NCBI GenBank assembly: GCA_947501045.1
Contig: CANMUI010000001.1
Span: 806,001 to 870,000 of the forward strand
Length of the DNA: 64,000 bases
Direction: 5' to 3'
From: an uncultured Psychrobacter sp.
GTDB taxonomy: Bacteria > Pseudomonadota > Gammaproteobacteria > Pseudomonadales > Moraxellaceae
How positions within the stretch are numbered: the stretch's first letter is position 1; every line of letters starts with the position of its first letter. The notes below the pieces were generated by a model. That model did no database searches, was not told the origin of the DNA, and worked only from the letters and a program-made list of their open reading frames with translations. Below are positions 1 through 9,183 of this stretch, in pieces. The position numbers were made by a program, and so were the translations under genes.

Positions 1-1
1 C

Positions 2-727
2 AAAGCGCTCAAAAAGACGGTTTTGGAACTAGGTTCTAACGATGCTTTTATTGTGCTAGAAGATGCTGATCTAGACCTTGCGGCTGAAACGTGTGCCTTT
101 GCTCGCTTAAATAATAATGGCGAAACTTGTGTTGCAGCCAAACGCTTTATCGTTGTAGATAGCGTCTATGATAAGTTCCGTGATTTGGTCATTGAGAAGT
201 TTAATAGTTACAATTTCGGTAATCCAATGGATGATTCAGTAAAATTAGGTCCATTATCAAGCAGTGATCAACGCGATAAGCTACATGAGCAAGTTCAAGA
301 AAGTGTTCAAAAGGGCGCAACTGTCACTATAGGTGGCGAAGTACCTAATCAGCCAGGTGCATTTTACCCGCCAACTATTTTAGAGAACATTCAACCTGAT
401 CAACCTGCTTATAAAGATGAGTTGTTTGGTCCCGTAGCTTCTCTAATTCGTGCTAAAGATCAAGACGATGCTTTCCGTATTGCCAATGATAGCCGTTATG
501 GTTTAGGTGGCGCGGTCTTCTCAAAAGATGAAGATAAAGCAATTGAGCTGGCACAGAAGTACTTTGACACGGGTATGATTTATATCAATGGTTATGGCCT
601 AGCTAATCCAGCTCTACCATTTGGTGGTGTTAAAGATTCAGGCTATGGTCGTGAGCATGGCGGCTTTGGTATTAAAGAGTTTGTCAATATTAAAGCAGTA
701 CATGTCATTGATAAAAAACCTGCTTAA
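2..727 (+). CDS. Succinate-semialdehyde dehydrogenase-like aldehyde dehydrogenase, C-terminal part
   Basis: The reading frame is open from the left edge, so the gene starts outside the window; about 241 residues are present. The ALDH-superfamily landmarks are visible: KKTVLELG followed by SNDAF, the catalytic-cysteine stretch NNGETCVAAKRF, FGPVASL, and the C-terminal PFGGVKDSGYGRE. The GETCVAAKRF wording and the short C-terminus match the YneI/Sad class that oxidises succinate semialdehyde with NAD(P). The canonical LELGG is LELGS here. An apparent TTG start at 23 is only an internal codon. A strong terminator follows, so this ends a transcript. Substrate is inferred from subfamily resemblance. 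Confidence 0.85.
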   Translation, partial: KALKKTVLELGSNDAFIVLEDADLDLAAETCAFARLNNNGETCVAAKRFIVVDSVYDKFRDLVIEKFNSYNFGNPMDDSVKLGPLSSSDQRDKLHEQVQESVQKGATVTIGGEVPNQPGAFYPPTILENIQPDQPAYKDELFGPVASLIRAKDQDDAFRIANDSRYGLGGAVFSKDEDKAIELAQKYFDTGMIYINGYGLANPALPFGGVKDSGYGREHGGFGIKEFVNIKAVHVIDKKPA

Positions 728-763
728 TTCGAAGTTCTTGTATAATTGATAAATTTTCTCAGA

Positions 764-795
764 TGCCTCGTTACCAGATAACGGGGCATTTTTTT
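764..795 (+). terminator. Intrinsic terminator after aldehyde dehydrogenase gene
   Basis: TGCCTCGTTA pairs with TAACGGGGCA (one G-U pair) across a short loop and is followed by a run of seven Ts. Confidence 0.85.
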
Positions 796-928
796 ATCCA
801 CACTATTTGTTGAGATCAGTTTTAACTACCATGGTCTCTAAACTTAAGTTACTATAGTCTGCAGCTTTTCAAGTTCGCTATATGTTTTACTCCACATAAT
901 ATTTCAAGACTACATTAAGAAAACAATA

Positions 929-1708
929 ATGAGTGTTTTAGCTAAAGCCTCTCAGCTTATAGGCAAAATAGTTCAAATTCTTAAAAGCTATGTGTTGGTT
1001 TGGCTTCTTTTGCTCATTTGGCAAGCGTGCGTTTACTTCGAGCTAATCCCAGACTATTTGTTGCCATCGCCTATTCAAATCGTGCAAGCCTTTATCGATG
1101 ATTTTTCTCTACTAATGGGGCATGCAAAATATACTTTAGCTACCGCTTTTATCGGCACCGCTATTAGCTTGGTTTTAAGCTTTGTGCTATCTATTGTGAT
1201 GGATTTATCCAAGACCACACGCGAGCTGATTTATCCGGTTATTTTGCTTAATCAAACCATTCCTACTATTGCTATCGCCCCTTTATTGATTATTTGGCTG
1301 GGTTATGGCATTACGCCAAAAGTAGTTTTAGTAGTCTTGGCAGTGTTTTTTCCCATTACCATTGCATTGATTGATGGTTATCAGTCGGTCACCAAAGAGC
1401 ATCTTGACTTGTTTAAGTCGATGCAAGCCACGCGTTATCAAGTGTATCGCCACCTCAAAATTCCATCAGCGATGGGCTTCTTTTTTACCGGTCTTAAAGT
1501 GGCGCTATCTTATGCGCTAATCTCAGCGGTTATCGCTGAATGGCTTGGCGGCTATAATGGCTTGGGAGTATATATGACTCGAGTCAGAAAATCGTACGAT
1601 TTAGATAGCATGTTTGCCGTTATTTTTCTCATTAGTGTTTTAACCTTAATGCTCATCTCTTTAGTGAAATGGCTGGAGAGACGGGCATTAAGGCACAAGT
1701 ATTTGTAA
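929..1708 (+). CDS. ABC transporter permease, ThiX/SsuC-like
   Basis: A 259-residue, strongly hydrophobic protein with about six membrane segments. It carries the inner-membrane permease (BPD) signature near residues 150-175, including the TRYQVYRHLKIP stretch that contacts the ATPase and the later EWLGGYNGLGVYM segment typical of the nitrate/sulfonate/HMP family. It is followed 28 bases later by a substrate-binding lipoprotein and then an ATPase, so the three form one importer. The neighbouring binding protein resembles ThiY, which suggests a pyrimidine precursor of thiamine as cargo. I see no TPP riboswitch in the 200 bases upstream. Shine-Dalgarno is weak. Confidence 0.8.
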   Translation: MSVLAKASQLIGKIVQILKSYVLVWLLLLIWQACVYFELIPDYLLPSPIQIVQAFIDDFSLLMGHAKYTLATAFIGTAISLVLSFVLSIVMDLSKTTRELIYPVILLNQTIPTIAIAPLLIIWLGYGITPKVVLVVLAVFFPITIALIDGYQSVTKEHLDLFKSMQATRYQVYRHLKIPSAMGFFFTGLKVALSYALISAVIAEWLGGYNGLGVYMTRVRKSYDLDSMFAVIFLISVLTLMLISLVKWLERRALRHKYL

Positions 1709-1736
1709 CTATAAAAACATATAAGGATAATCTGCC

Positions 1737-2774
1737 GTGTATTTAGCTTTTGAAGCTTCAGATGTAGCCTGCGCTAAAGACTTAAATAGATATTTTCGCC
1801 GTTTTGTCTTACTGTTCATTTTAGCAATGACTGCTTTGAGTCTCATGGCGTGTCAGCCGCAAAGCGATGAATCTGGAAATGAGGCAAACACCGAGGGTTT
1901 AACGGACTTTGTGATTTCTTTAGATTGGGTGCCTAATACCAATCATACTGGATTGTATGTGGCACTTGAAAATGGCTATTTTGCGCAGCAAGGATTAAAT
2001 GTAAAGATAGTACAGCCAAGCGAAGACAGCGCCTCAACCTTGGTCGCTAATAAACGTGCTGATTTTGGCGTTTATTTTCAGCCTAATATGGTTAAACAGC
2101 TGACCAAAGAAGTGCCTATTACCGCGGTTGCAGCTATTTTACAACACAACACCGCTGGTCTTATGTCACTTGAGTCATTAGGAACGCAGACGCCTAAAGA
2201 TCTAAATGGTATGCGCTATTCAACTTGGGAGGATCCGATTGATGATGCTACTGTGGCTGAGCTGGTAGGGGAAGATCTGGTTAAAATTCCGGGGGAGGCT
2301 ACCGATGCCAGTGTGGCGCTACGGATGAACCAGTTTGATTTCATTTTGGCGTTTTATGGTTGGGATGGTATTCATGCCAAGCAGCAAGGCGTTGATACAC
2401 AGTTTTTCTTTTTAAAAGATTATGAGCCCGTATTTGATTATTATTCGCCCGTTATTATCGCTAATAATGAGCTACTGGCAAACAATCCTGAGCTAGCGAA
2501 AAAGGCGCTTGCAGCAATTAAACAAGGCTATGAGTATGCGGCTAATAACCCTGATGCTAGTGCTGAGATTTTACTCAAACATGCGCCAGAAACCAACAAG
2601 GAGCTTGCGATTGCCAGTCAAAGATATCTCTCCCCATTATATTTAGATGATAAAGGCGAGTGGGGCAAGTTTGATTATGCGCGCTGGGATAAGTTTTTTG
2701 ATTGGGTGTATCAGAATAATCTCATTGAGGAGCCTTTGGTTCCGCAAGCAGGCGTTAGTAATGATTATTTATAA
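1737..2774 (+). CDS. ABC transporter substrate-binding lipoprotein, NMT1/THI5 (ThiY-like)
   Basis: A 345-residue protein with a GTG start preceded by AAGGAT. A hydrophobic segment ends in a lipobox LMAC (Cys39), so it is probably a membrane-anchored periplasmic lipoprotein; the stretch before the signal is longer than usual and an internal start is possible. The mature part begins with SLDWVPNTNHTGLYVA, then GYFAQQGL and VANKRADFGV, the pattern of the NMT1/THI5 family including the thiamine-precursor binder ThiY. Lying between permease and ATPase genes, it supplies specificity to the importer. Pyrimidine specificity is an inference; related proteins bind sulfonates or other small molecules. 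Confidence 0.8.
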   Translation: MYLAFEASDVACAKDLNRYFRRFVLLFILAMTALSLMACQPQSDESGNEANTEGLTDFVISLDWVPNTNHTGLYVALENGYFAQQGLNVKIVQPSEDSASTLVANKRADFGVYFQPNMVKQLTKEVPITAVAAILQHNTAGLMSLESLGTQTPKDLNGMRYSTWEDPIDDATVAELVGEDLVKIPGEATDASVALRMNQFDFILAFYGWDGIHAKQQGVDTQFFFLKDYEPVFDYYSPVIIANNELLANNPELAKKALAAIKQGYEYAANNPDASAEILLKHAPETNKELAIASQRYLSPLYLDDKGEWGKFDYARWDKFFDWVYQNNLIEEPLVPQAGVSNDYL

Positions 2775-2826
2775 GTGTTTGCATACCCTATAAAATAAGC
2801 TAAGTTACATTCATAGGGGTCAAATA

Positions 2827-3558
2827 ATGGATAAAGTGCTCGTCTTGGATAATATAAACCATGCGTTCGATAAGTCGCCGCTATTTGAGCGACTAAATTT
2901 GGCCGTCAAGAGAAACGACGTTGTCAGTATCGTCGGCGCCAGCGGGGTAGGTAAAACCACACTATTTAATATTGCTGCAGGTTTAATCACCCCCAGTGCT
3001 GGGCAGGTATGGATAGAGGGCAACGATACTACGGGGCAAGCTGGCACTGTCGGTTATATGCTACAAAAAGATTTGTTACTACCCTTTAAGACCGTTTATG
3101 AAAATATTTGCTTGCCTTTAACTTTAAAGGGTTATAAAAAAGCGAAAATTGCCGAGATCGTCAACCCGCAGCTGGCGCGTTTTGGTCTAGAAGGTTTGGC
3201 ACATCATTATCCGCAGACGCTATCAGGTGGACAACGACAGCGAGCAGCGCTACTTAGAACTTATCTTAGTGATAATCCTATTATGCTGCTCGATGAGCCT
3301 TTCTCCGCGCTTGATTTTGTCACTAAAGATGAGATGTATCACTGGTTTAGTAAACTGCAACAACGTCTACGGCTGACTTGCTTAATTATTACCCACGATA
3401 TCGATGAAGCTATCTATTTATCCAACCATATCTATGTTTTAAAAGGCTTTCCTGCTGCTTTGACTAAGCACTTTGAGATTCCAAAGTACTTAGGATTTTT
3501 GGATAGCCAAACGTATTTACAGCTAAAGCGGCAAATCCTTACGGCTATTCAAGCTTAG
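2827..3558 (+). CDS. ABC transporter ATP-binding protein, ThiZ/SsuB-like
   Basis: 243 residues with all nucleotide-binding elements: Walker A GASGVGKT at 37-44, Q-loop around MLQKDLLLPF, signature LSGGQRQR, Walker B IMLLDEP, D-loop and switch histidine in THDIDEA. The LPFKTVYENI wording is typical of the taurine/nitrate/thiamine-precursor group. It is the third gene of the importer, 52 bases after the binding protein, and converges on purN with only 12 bases between stops. No terminator is visible in that gap. Confidence 0.88.
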   Translation: MDKVLVLDNINHAFDKSPLFERLNLAVKRNDVVSIVGASGVGKTTLFNIAAGLITPSAGQVWIEGNDTTGQAGTVGYMLQKDLLLPFKTVYENICLPLTLKGYKKAKIAEIVNPQLARFGLEGLAHHYPQTLSGGQRQRAALLRTYLSDNPIMLLDEPFSALDFVTKDEMYHWFSKLQQRLRLTCLIITHDIDEAIYLSNHIYVLKGFPAALTKHFEIPKYLGFLDSQTYLQLKRQILTAIQA

Positions 3559-3570
3559 TGAGCCAAATAT

Positions 3571-4266
3571 CTAATGGTTTAACCAAAGCTTCAAAGGTAG
3601 AGCGGGCAGATAAGTAGGATTGCTAGCAGTTTGAGCGCTTATTGTCTTGAGATCTAACACCCCTTTAGCTATCAATAAAATTGTCCAAGGTAACAGCTGA
3701 TGTTCAAGCTTTTGCACGCGCGTTTGCAAACTGTCAGCAGTATCTTTTTGATGCACTTCTAGTAGGGCTTGGGTCAGGACAGCGCCTGCATCAAGCTCAG
3801 CGGTGACGATATGAATGCTACAGCCATGCTGACGTTCACCTGCCTGTATGGCCCGCTGATGAGTGTCTAGGCCTTTATAAGCAGGCAATAAAGCAGGATG
3901 CAGATTAATCATCGGCGCTGGCGTGTTATCAATGAATTCAGCACTTAATACCCGCATAAAACCAGCCAATACAATCAGATCAGGTTGCCATGTAGTTAGC
4001 TGCGCGCTAGCATGAGTTTCAAAGGTCTTAATCCCCATACGTTTGCCGCTAGCAACGTGTGACAACACTGCTACTGGAATAGTGGCATCTTTAGCACGGG
4101 TAATAGCATAGGCGTCTTCACGGTTGCTAATGACGCCTACTATTTCAATGGGTAGCGCACCTGCTTGCATCGCATCAATTAATACTTGCAAGTTGCTACC
4201 ACTGCCTGATACCAATACTGCAATGCGTAATGGCTTATGATTATCTTTTTCGTTGCTGTCTGACAT
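3571..4266 (-). CDS. purN: Phosphoribosylglycinamide formyltransferase
   Basis: Transfers a formyl group from 10-formyl-tetrahydrofolate to glycinamide ribonucleotide, step three of purine synthesis. 231 residues, slightly long because of an acidic N-terminal tag and a C-terminal tail. Visible landmarks are VLVSGSGSNLQ (phosphate-binding loop), INLHPALLPAYKG with the catalytic Asn-His region, and HIVTAELDAG. Its ATG overlaps the purM stop by one base (TAATG), so the two are translationally coupled. Confidence 0.96.
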   Translation of the reverse strand: MSDSNEKDNHKPLRIAVLVSGSGSNLQVLIDAMQAGALPIEIVGVISNREDAYAITRAKDATIPVAVLSHVASGKRMGIKTFETHASAQLTTWQPDLIVLAGFMRVLSAEFIDNTPAPMINLHPALLPAYKGLDTHQRAIQAGERQHGCSIHIVTAELDAGAVLTQALLEVHQKDTADSLQTRVQKLEHQLLPWTILLIAKGVLDLKTISAQTASNPTYLPALPLKLWLNH

Positions 4267-5327
4267 TAACGGTACACCACTGCATCCGCCTGATCATTAG
4301 TGCTGCGCTTGACCATTGCGCCTAACTGCCAAGCATTTTCGCCAGCATCATTCAAAGTTTTGATAGCAGTTTCTGCTTTATCTTTAGGCACTACGATGAC
4401 AAAGCCCACACCGCAGTTAAAGGTGCGATACATCTCGCTTTGAGCAATATTACCTTCGGCTTGTAACCACGTAAATAGCTCTGAGAACTGCCAGCTACTG
4501 GTATCAATACTAGCGGCTAAATTATCCGGCAGTACGCGCGGCAGGTTATCAGTCAGACCACCGCCAGTGATATGCGACATAGCGTGGATGGCTGCATTAC
4601 CAAGCGAGTCTTGTAGAGCTTTAATGGCTTTGACATAGATACGAGTAGGTGCCATCAAAGCATCGGCGATAGGCTTGCCATCTAGTTGTTTATCGCTATC
4701 AGCAATATCGATACCGCTGACCTCAACGACTTTGCGTACTAGAGAATAACCGTTGGAGTGAGCACCACTAGAGGCAAGCGCAATAAGAATATCACCCTCG
4801 CTGACGTTTTTGCCCGTGATGATCTCGCTTTCCTCAACCACACCCACACAAAACCCAGCTAAATCATAATCGTCATCTTGATACATGCCTGGCATCTCAG
4901 CGGTCTCACCACCAATAAGAGCACAGTTCGCTAATTTGCAACCTACGCCTATACCAGTCACTACCGTTGCTGCAGTATCAACATCAAGCTTACCGGTCGC
5001 GTAATAGTCTAAAAAGAACAAGGGCTCGGCGCCGCAAACCAGTAGATCATTGACACACATAGCAACTAAGTCTATACCAATCGTATCATGACGGTTAAGC
5101 TGCAGTGCTAATTTAAGCTTGGTACCAACACCGTCAGTACCGGAGACTAATAAGGGTGAGGTATAACCGGTTGGAATACGGCATAGGGCACCAAAACCAC
5201 CAAGCCCGCCTACCACTTCAGGTCGCGTAGTGGCTTTGGCCACAGACTTAATCCGCTGTACAAGCGCGTCGCCTGCATCAATATCAACGCCTGCATCTTT
5301 GTAGCTTAAAGAGGGCTTATTACTCAT
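4266..5327 (-). CDS. purM: Phosphoribosylformylglycinamidine cyclo-ligase (AIR synthetase)
   Basis: Closes the imidazole ring in step five of purine synthesis. Key stretches are LSYKDAGVDIDAG at the N-terminus, GFGALCRIP, SGTDGVGTKLKLA, GIDLVAMCVNDL, GGETAEMPGMY and HITGGGLTDNLPR. The frame continues upstream to 5396, but I place the start at 5327 because the homologous region begins there and a good -10 element lies at 5399-5404, which would put transcription start near the longer ATG. About 353 residues, the usual family length. First gene of the purM-purN pair. Confidence 0.96.
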   Translation of the reverse strand: MSNKPSLSYKDAGVDIDAGDALVQRIKSVAKATTRPEVVGGLGGFGALCRIPTGYTSPLLVSGTDGVGTKLKLALQLNRHDTIGIDLVAMCVNDLLVCGAEPLFFLDYYATGKLDVDTAATVVTGIGVGCKLANCALIGGETAEMPGMYQDDDYDLAGFCVGVVEESEIITGKNVSEGDILIALASSGAHSNGYSLVRKVVEVSGIDIADSDKQLDGKPIADALMAPTRIYVKAIKALQDSLGNAAIHAMSHITGGGLTDNLPRVLPDNLAASIDTSSWQFSELFTWLQAEGNIAQSEMYRTFNCGVGFVIVVPKDKAETAIKTLNDAGENAWQLGAMVKRSTNDQADAVVYR

Positions 5328-5398
5328 AGTCATCTCACAGTTGAGGAGGTAGTAGGGTTTTGTGCAAAGAGTATTGTTACTTAAATTACGATGCACGC

Positions 5399-5428
5399 AT
5401 TATACCTAAAAGTCGTGCCTACTCGCAA
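5399..5428 (-). promoter_or_regulatory. Candidate sigma-70 promoter for purM-purN
   Basis: On the minus strand TTGCGA (5423-5428) is followed after 18 bases by a perfect TATAAT (5399-5404). Predicted transcription start is near 5392, giving a leader of about 65 bases before the chosen purM ATG. Confidence 0.55.
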
Positions 5429-5589
5429 AACAACTTATTAATATCTACCCAAGAATGCAGACAAAATACAAATAAAATTAAAAAACAAAAAATGACTCTT
5501 TTTTAGTATACTCTGCGAGAATAGTATTTAGGTTTTGTCCTCATTTTATTATTTTAATTCCACTTAGCCCAGCTTTAGGACTACTAACA

Positions 5590-6696
5590 ATGATATCCCA
5601 GCCCATAGATCCTTTTTTTCGACGTTTATTTATTGTCGTTGTTATTGTTGTAGCCTTATTTTTAATAAAGCTGATGTTACCAGTCATCATACCTTTTTTC
5701 GTAGCTTTTATACTGGCCTATCTGTTTAATCCTTTGGTAAAAAAACTAACAAAGTATGTCAGACGCTGGATTGCTATCATTGTGGTTTATGCGACTATTA
5801 CTTTAGGAATGGCATTATTGCTGTGGTGGTTGATACCGACGCTGTGGCATCAGTTGCAAGCGGCGTGGGAATATCTGCCAAGGATTCTTAGCTGGTACAA
5901 TGGTGCGGTTCGGGACTGGGTCGTCGACAATACTAATATATTAATGCCCGCCTTACAGATTGAAGGTTTTTCTGAAACCTTGGTCAGTTACATGCAAACT
6001 CATTATAATGTCTCCGATGCTAGCACTTGGATGAGCCAAATTTTTTCTTCAGGTATGCGCTTTGTTAATAATGCTGGACTGATTGTCTTGGTACCTATTT
6101 TAACGTTTTACTTTTTGTTTAACTGGGATCAACGTATTCATACTTGGAAGATGGCTATTCCAGCAGGGTACAATAAAAAGGTAATTGCTATTGCCCAAGA
6201 ATGTGATCGCGCTTTAATGGAGTTTATTAAAGGACAGCTATTAGTTATGGTGCTATTAGGCGCTATTTATGCAGTACAGCTGCAACTAATCGGTTTAGAG
6301 CTGGGGCTAACTATCGGTATGGTGGCTGGTATCGCAAGTTTCGTACCGTATTTAGGTTTTGGTTTGGGTTTTATTGCTGCCATTATAGCTGGGCTATTCC
6401 AGTTTGGCTTTGACTGGCTTTATTTATCACTGATTGTGGCTGCATTTTTGGTAGGACAGGCGGCAGAGGGTTATGTACTACAGCCTTTGCTTTTAGGTGA
6501 TAAAATTGGACTATCGCCGCTGTGGGTGATATTTGCTGTATTAGCAGGTGCTAGCATATTGGGCTTCGTCGGTATGCTCATTGCCCTACCAGTATCAGCA
6601 GTACTCAATGTATTGTTCCGGCATCTGTATGCTTATTATCGCTCAACTGACTTTTATAAAGGTCGCGTCCAGTTAGATCTATTTAAAAAAGAGTGA
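5590..6696 (+). CDS. AI-2E transporter family permease (PerM-like)
   Basis: A 368-residue integral membrane protein with about eight hydrophobic segments arranged as in the PerM/YdiK/TqsA family: an N-terminal pair (IVVIVVALFLIKLMLPVIIPF), the soluble central part, then FYFLFNWD and the C-terminal block with GLELGLTIGMVAGIASFVPYLGFGLG. The PYLG and LQPLLLGDKIGLSPLWVIFAVLAG stretches are family hallmarks. Substrate is unknown; members have been linked to AI-2 export or ion antiport. The gene stands between purM (divergent) and hda, an order also met in Pseudomonas-type genomes. Confidence 0.85.
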   Translation: MISQPIDPFFRRLFIVVVIVVALFLIKLMLPVIIPFFVAFILAYLFNPLVKKLTKYVRRWIAIIVVYATITLGMALLLWWLIPTLWHQLQAAWEYLPRILSWYNGAVRDWVVDNTNILMPALQIEGFSETLVSYMQTHYNVSDASTWMSQIFSSGMRFVNNAGLIVLVPILTFYFLFNWDQRIHTWKMAIPAGYNKKVIAIAQECDRALMEFIKGQLLVMVLLGAIYAVQLQLIGLELGLTIGMVAGIASFVPYLGFGLGFIAAIIAGLFQFGFDWLYLSLIVAAFLVGQAAEGYVLQPLLLGDKIGLSPLWVIFAVLAGASILGFVGMLIALPVSAVLNVLFRHLYAYYRSTDFYKGRVQLDLFKKE

Positions 6697-6865
6697 CCGT
6701 GTTTTGAAAAAGAATATTTCTACCTCAGACCTTAAAACGGGTAAAGCACTTGTCAGTCATTTTATAAATATGGTATATATAGGCGCAGTGTTTATAACAC
6801 AATTTTTAAGAGATGTGGTTTTTCAATATGGTTTTATCGCACTACCCAAACTAAGTTGACGATCT

Positions 6866-7678
6866 ATGGCGCAAGCACAGCTAAGTCTCAATCTAGACAT
6901 CAAGCATGATGCAAGTCTCAGTGACTTCTCAGGTCCAGGTTGGATGTCCATTATTGATGCAGTACGGCAATTACATGTTGGACTGATAGGTCAGCTGTAT
7001 CTATTTGGCAGCCCTGCTACTGGTAAGTCTCATCTGCTGTCCGCTATTTGTGAATCGTTTATTGAGATGAATAAGACAGCAATCTGCCTGTCGCTCAACG
7101 AGCTGATTGATACTGATGTTGATGTATTGTCGTCCCTTGAGAATTTTGATGTTATTGCTATCGATGATTTAGAAGTACTCGAACGCAGTAGCTTGTGGCA
7201 AGAAGCTTTGTTTCATCTGATTAATCGTAGCCGTGAGGGACAGCGCCAGCTACTATTCGCAGCTGATAAACCTGCTAGTGAACTTCCGTTTCAGTTAACC
7301 GATCTGTTAACTCGTCTTGCGCAGGCACCTACTTTTAAAGTACCTAATGGTCACGATTTTGCTGATCGTCAAGCTTTATTGCAATCTATTTTACGCCGCC
7401 GCGGTTGGCAGTTTGATGAGCGTATTATTGATCATCTGCTAACAGAGGGGCCTCATCGTATCGGAGCGATGATGGAGGTGCTAAATTACATTCAGCCGAT
7501 GTTCTCCAATCTTGGACGTAGTAATATATCTAAAGCAGTAATAAGTGATGCGCTACGAACGATCAATGAGCAGACGCTTGCCGCTGAGCTTGCTGATATT
7601 AGTCAAGAGACGCAATTGGATAATCAAGCGGCCAGCCAAGACCAACATACTATGTCATTAGATTTTAACAGTCACTAA
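6866..7678 (+). CDS. hda: DnaA-related replication regulator Hda
   Basis: Hda works with the loaded sliding clamp to make DnaA hydrolyse ATP after initiation. The 270-residue protein begins with QLSLNL at residues 5-10, a clamp-binding motif of the QL-x-L type. It has an AAA+ fold with Walker A GSPATGKS, Walker B VIAIDDLE, an arginine-rich stretch LRRRGWQFDERI, and HRIGAMMEVL as sensor II region. It lacks the DnaA DNA-binding domain IV. The Walker A lysine is intact. About 30 polar residues extend the C-terminus. It follows the perM-like gene by 169 bases. Confidence 0.92.
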   Translation: MAQAQLSLNLDIKHDASLSDFSGPGWMSIIDAVRQLHVGLIGQLYLFGSPATGKSHLLSAICESFIEMNKTAICLSLNELIDTDVDVLSSLENFDVIAIDDLEVLERSSLWQEALFHLINRSREGQRQLLFAADKPASELPFQLTDLLTRLAQAPTFKVPNGHDFADRQALLQSILRRRGWQFDERIIDHLLTEGPHRIGAMMEVLNYIQPMFSNLGRSNISKAVISDALRTINEQTLAAELADISQETQLDNQAASQDQHTMSLDFNSH

Positions 7679-7800
7679 ATCTTTAAATAATACGAAATTT
7701 ACGTTGAATAATCTCTAATGATTATAAGTTTTTACAACAATACAGAGGTGGGGTACGCCATACCTTTTGCTCACTCTCATCATTACCCATAGGATAACTT

Positions 7801-8538
7801 ATGAAACTCTCTACCTCTTTGCTCAAAAAGCTAACTATTAGCACTTTATTGATAGGTGCAAGCTCAGTATCTATACTCTCACACGCTGCGGTCACCTTAT
7901 TGGTAGATGACAATATCAAAGTTACAGCGATCAATGGTCAAGAGGTCGAACAAAGTCTTTTGCAGCCTCTAATTAGAGAGTTCACTCTACAGCCAGGCCA
8001 GCATGCTATCACTGCTAAATACGATCGCTTGTACAAATTACGCCGCGATGAACATGACTATCTGCGTTCAGGCAATGTTAGCGTCACCGCGCAGTTAGCA
8101 GACAATCAAACTTATCGTCTCACTATGCCCAATCAGCCTGAAGAGTACAAGGCGGCTAAAGAATATGCCGACCAGCCCACCTTAGCTATACAGCAAGGAG
8201 ATACTATAGTAGCCAGTCAGCAAAGCTCAGGAGGCAATAAAGGTGGTATCTTATCAGGGCTAGGTAATGCAATAGGGGGTATATTTGGTGGTGACAATGC
8301 TGAGATACAAAATCAGCGAGCGATAGCAGCCTTGAATCAGCCATCTACCATTGCTACTCCTGCGCAGAATAATGTTCGCTCTGGCAATGTCTCTACTACC
8401 ACCTATACCGCAGCGCCTGCGACTTCTATTACAAATACCAATCAGCCTACCGCTAACACATTAGATAGTTTTATGCAGATTTGGCTACAAGCAACGCCAA
8501 GTGAGCGTGAAAAAATGCGTCAATGGATTCAGCAGTAA
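7801..8538 (+). CDS. Secreted DUF2057 family protein
   Basis: A 245-residue protein with a classical signal peptide (two lysines, hydrophobic core, likely cleavage after SHA-A near residue 29). Residues 30-140 resemble DUF2057 (YccT-like), with VTLLVDDNIKVTAINGQEV, a beta-rich LQPGQHAITAKYDRLYKL and the PNQPEEYKAAKEYA stretch. The rest is glycine-, threonine- and glutamine-rich linker with GGILSGLGNAIGGIFGG, ending in a short helix rich in charged residues. Probably periplasmic; function is not established. A bidirectional terminator lies downstream. Confidence 0.7.
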   Translation: MKLSTSLLKKLTISTLLIGASSVSILSHAAVTLLVDDNIKVTAINGQEVEQSLLQPLIREFTLQPGQHAITAKYDRLYKLRRDEHDYLRSGNVSVTAQLADNQTYRLTMPNQPEEYKAAKEYADQPTLAIQQGDTIVASQQSSGGNKGGILSGLGNAIGGIFGGDNAEIQNQRAIAALNQPSTIATPAQNNVRSGNVSTTTYTAAPATSITNTNQPTANTLDSFMQIWLQATPSEREKMRQWIQQ

Positions 8539-8596
8539 CTCTCTTTGTTAGCTACCCTACCTCTGTTAATAATAATCTTTGCAAAACTCTACACAC

Positions 8597-8629
8597 AAAA
8601 AAAGCACCTCTATCGGTGCTTTTTTTGAT
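8597..8629. terminator. Bidirectional intrinsic terminator
   Basis: AAAGCACC (8601-8608) pairs with GGTGCTTT (8615-8622), with A and T runs on the two sides. It serves the convergent DUF2057 and Dps-family genes. Confidence 0.88.
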
Positions 8630-8688
8630 TCTTAGTTTTTGCTTTATCGTTCTGTTTTATTGAACTAAGATGTTAATTATCCAAAGAT

Positions 8689-9183
8689 CTATTTACCCAA
8701 AAAAGCATTGTACATCCAGACCAGTTTTTCTTGCTGTTGTACGTACTCATCAAGCAGGTCAGCAGTACCTTGGTCTTCTGCTTCTGCTGCTGTTGCCGAA
8801 ACCATGCGTTGCTCTTCGATAAGCGCTTGCAGTCCTTTAACGACTCCTTTAACACACTGGTTGCCATCATGGACGTTTTTATCTTCTTCAATACTAGTAT
8901 GTTGAGCAAAGTCGCTATAAGCATGTAGCGGTGTTTTACCCAAGGTCAAAATACGTTCAGCAATCTCATCAATCTCTACTTGTAGATTGGTATATAGCTC
9001 TTCAAATTGCTCGTGTAGTGAGAAAAAGTGCTCACCCTTAACGTTCCAGTGGTAACCACGGACGTTGATATAAAACATATGATAGCTTGATAACAAGTCA
9101 TTAAGTTTAGCAACCACAGCACTCATGTCTGCTTTTTCTAGACCGATCTGGTTAGTATTGTTATTTACGTCTGTATTACTCAT
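8689..9183 (-). CDS. Dps/ferritin-like DNA-protection protein (paralogue 1)
   Basis: 164 residues with the Dps ferroxidase pattern: YHWNVKGEHFFSLHEQFEELY supplies His, Asp/Glu positions and EIDEIAERILTLG the second half of the intersubunit iron site. Dps proteins form 12-mers that oxidise and store iron and protect DNA. The N-terminus is polar (NTDVNNNTNQ) rather than lysine-rich, so direct DNA binding is uncertain. Start ATG is preceded by AAGGACA. A second, different Dps lies at 49876-50358. Confidence 0.88.
   Translation of the reverse strand: MSNTDVNNNTNQIGLEKADMSAVVAKLNDLLSSYHMFYINVRGYHWNVKGEHFFSLHEQFEELYTNLQVEIDEIAERILTLGKTPLHAYSDFAQHTSIEEDKNVHDGNQCVKGVVKGLQALIEEQRMVSATAAEAEDQGTADLLDEYVQQQEKLVWMYNAFLGK

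Noticed and set aside
728..928. Possible TPP riboswitch before the thiamine-type importer
   Set aside because: None of the conserved elements (CUGAGA, ACCUGAU, GGAUAAUACC-like) is present.
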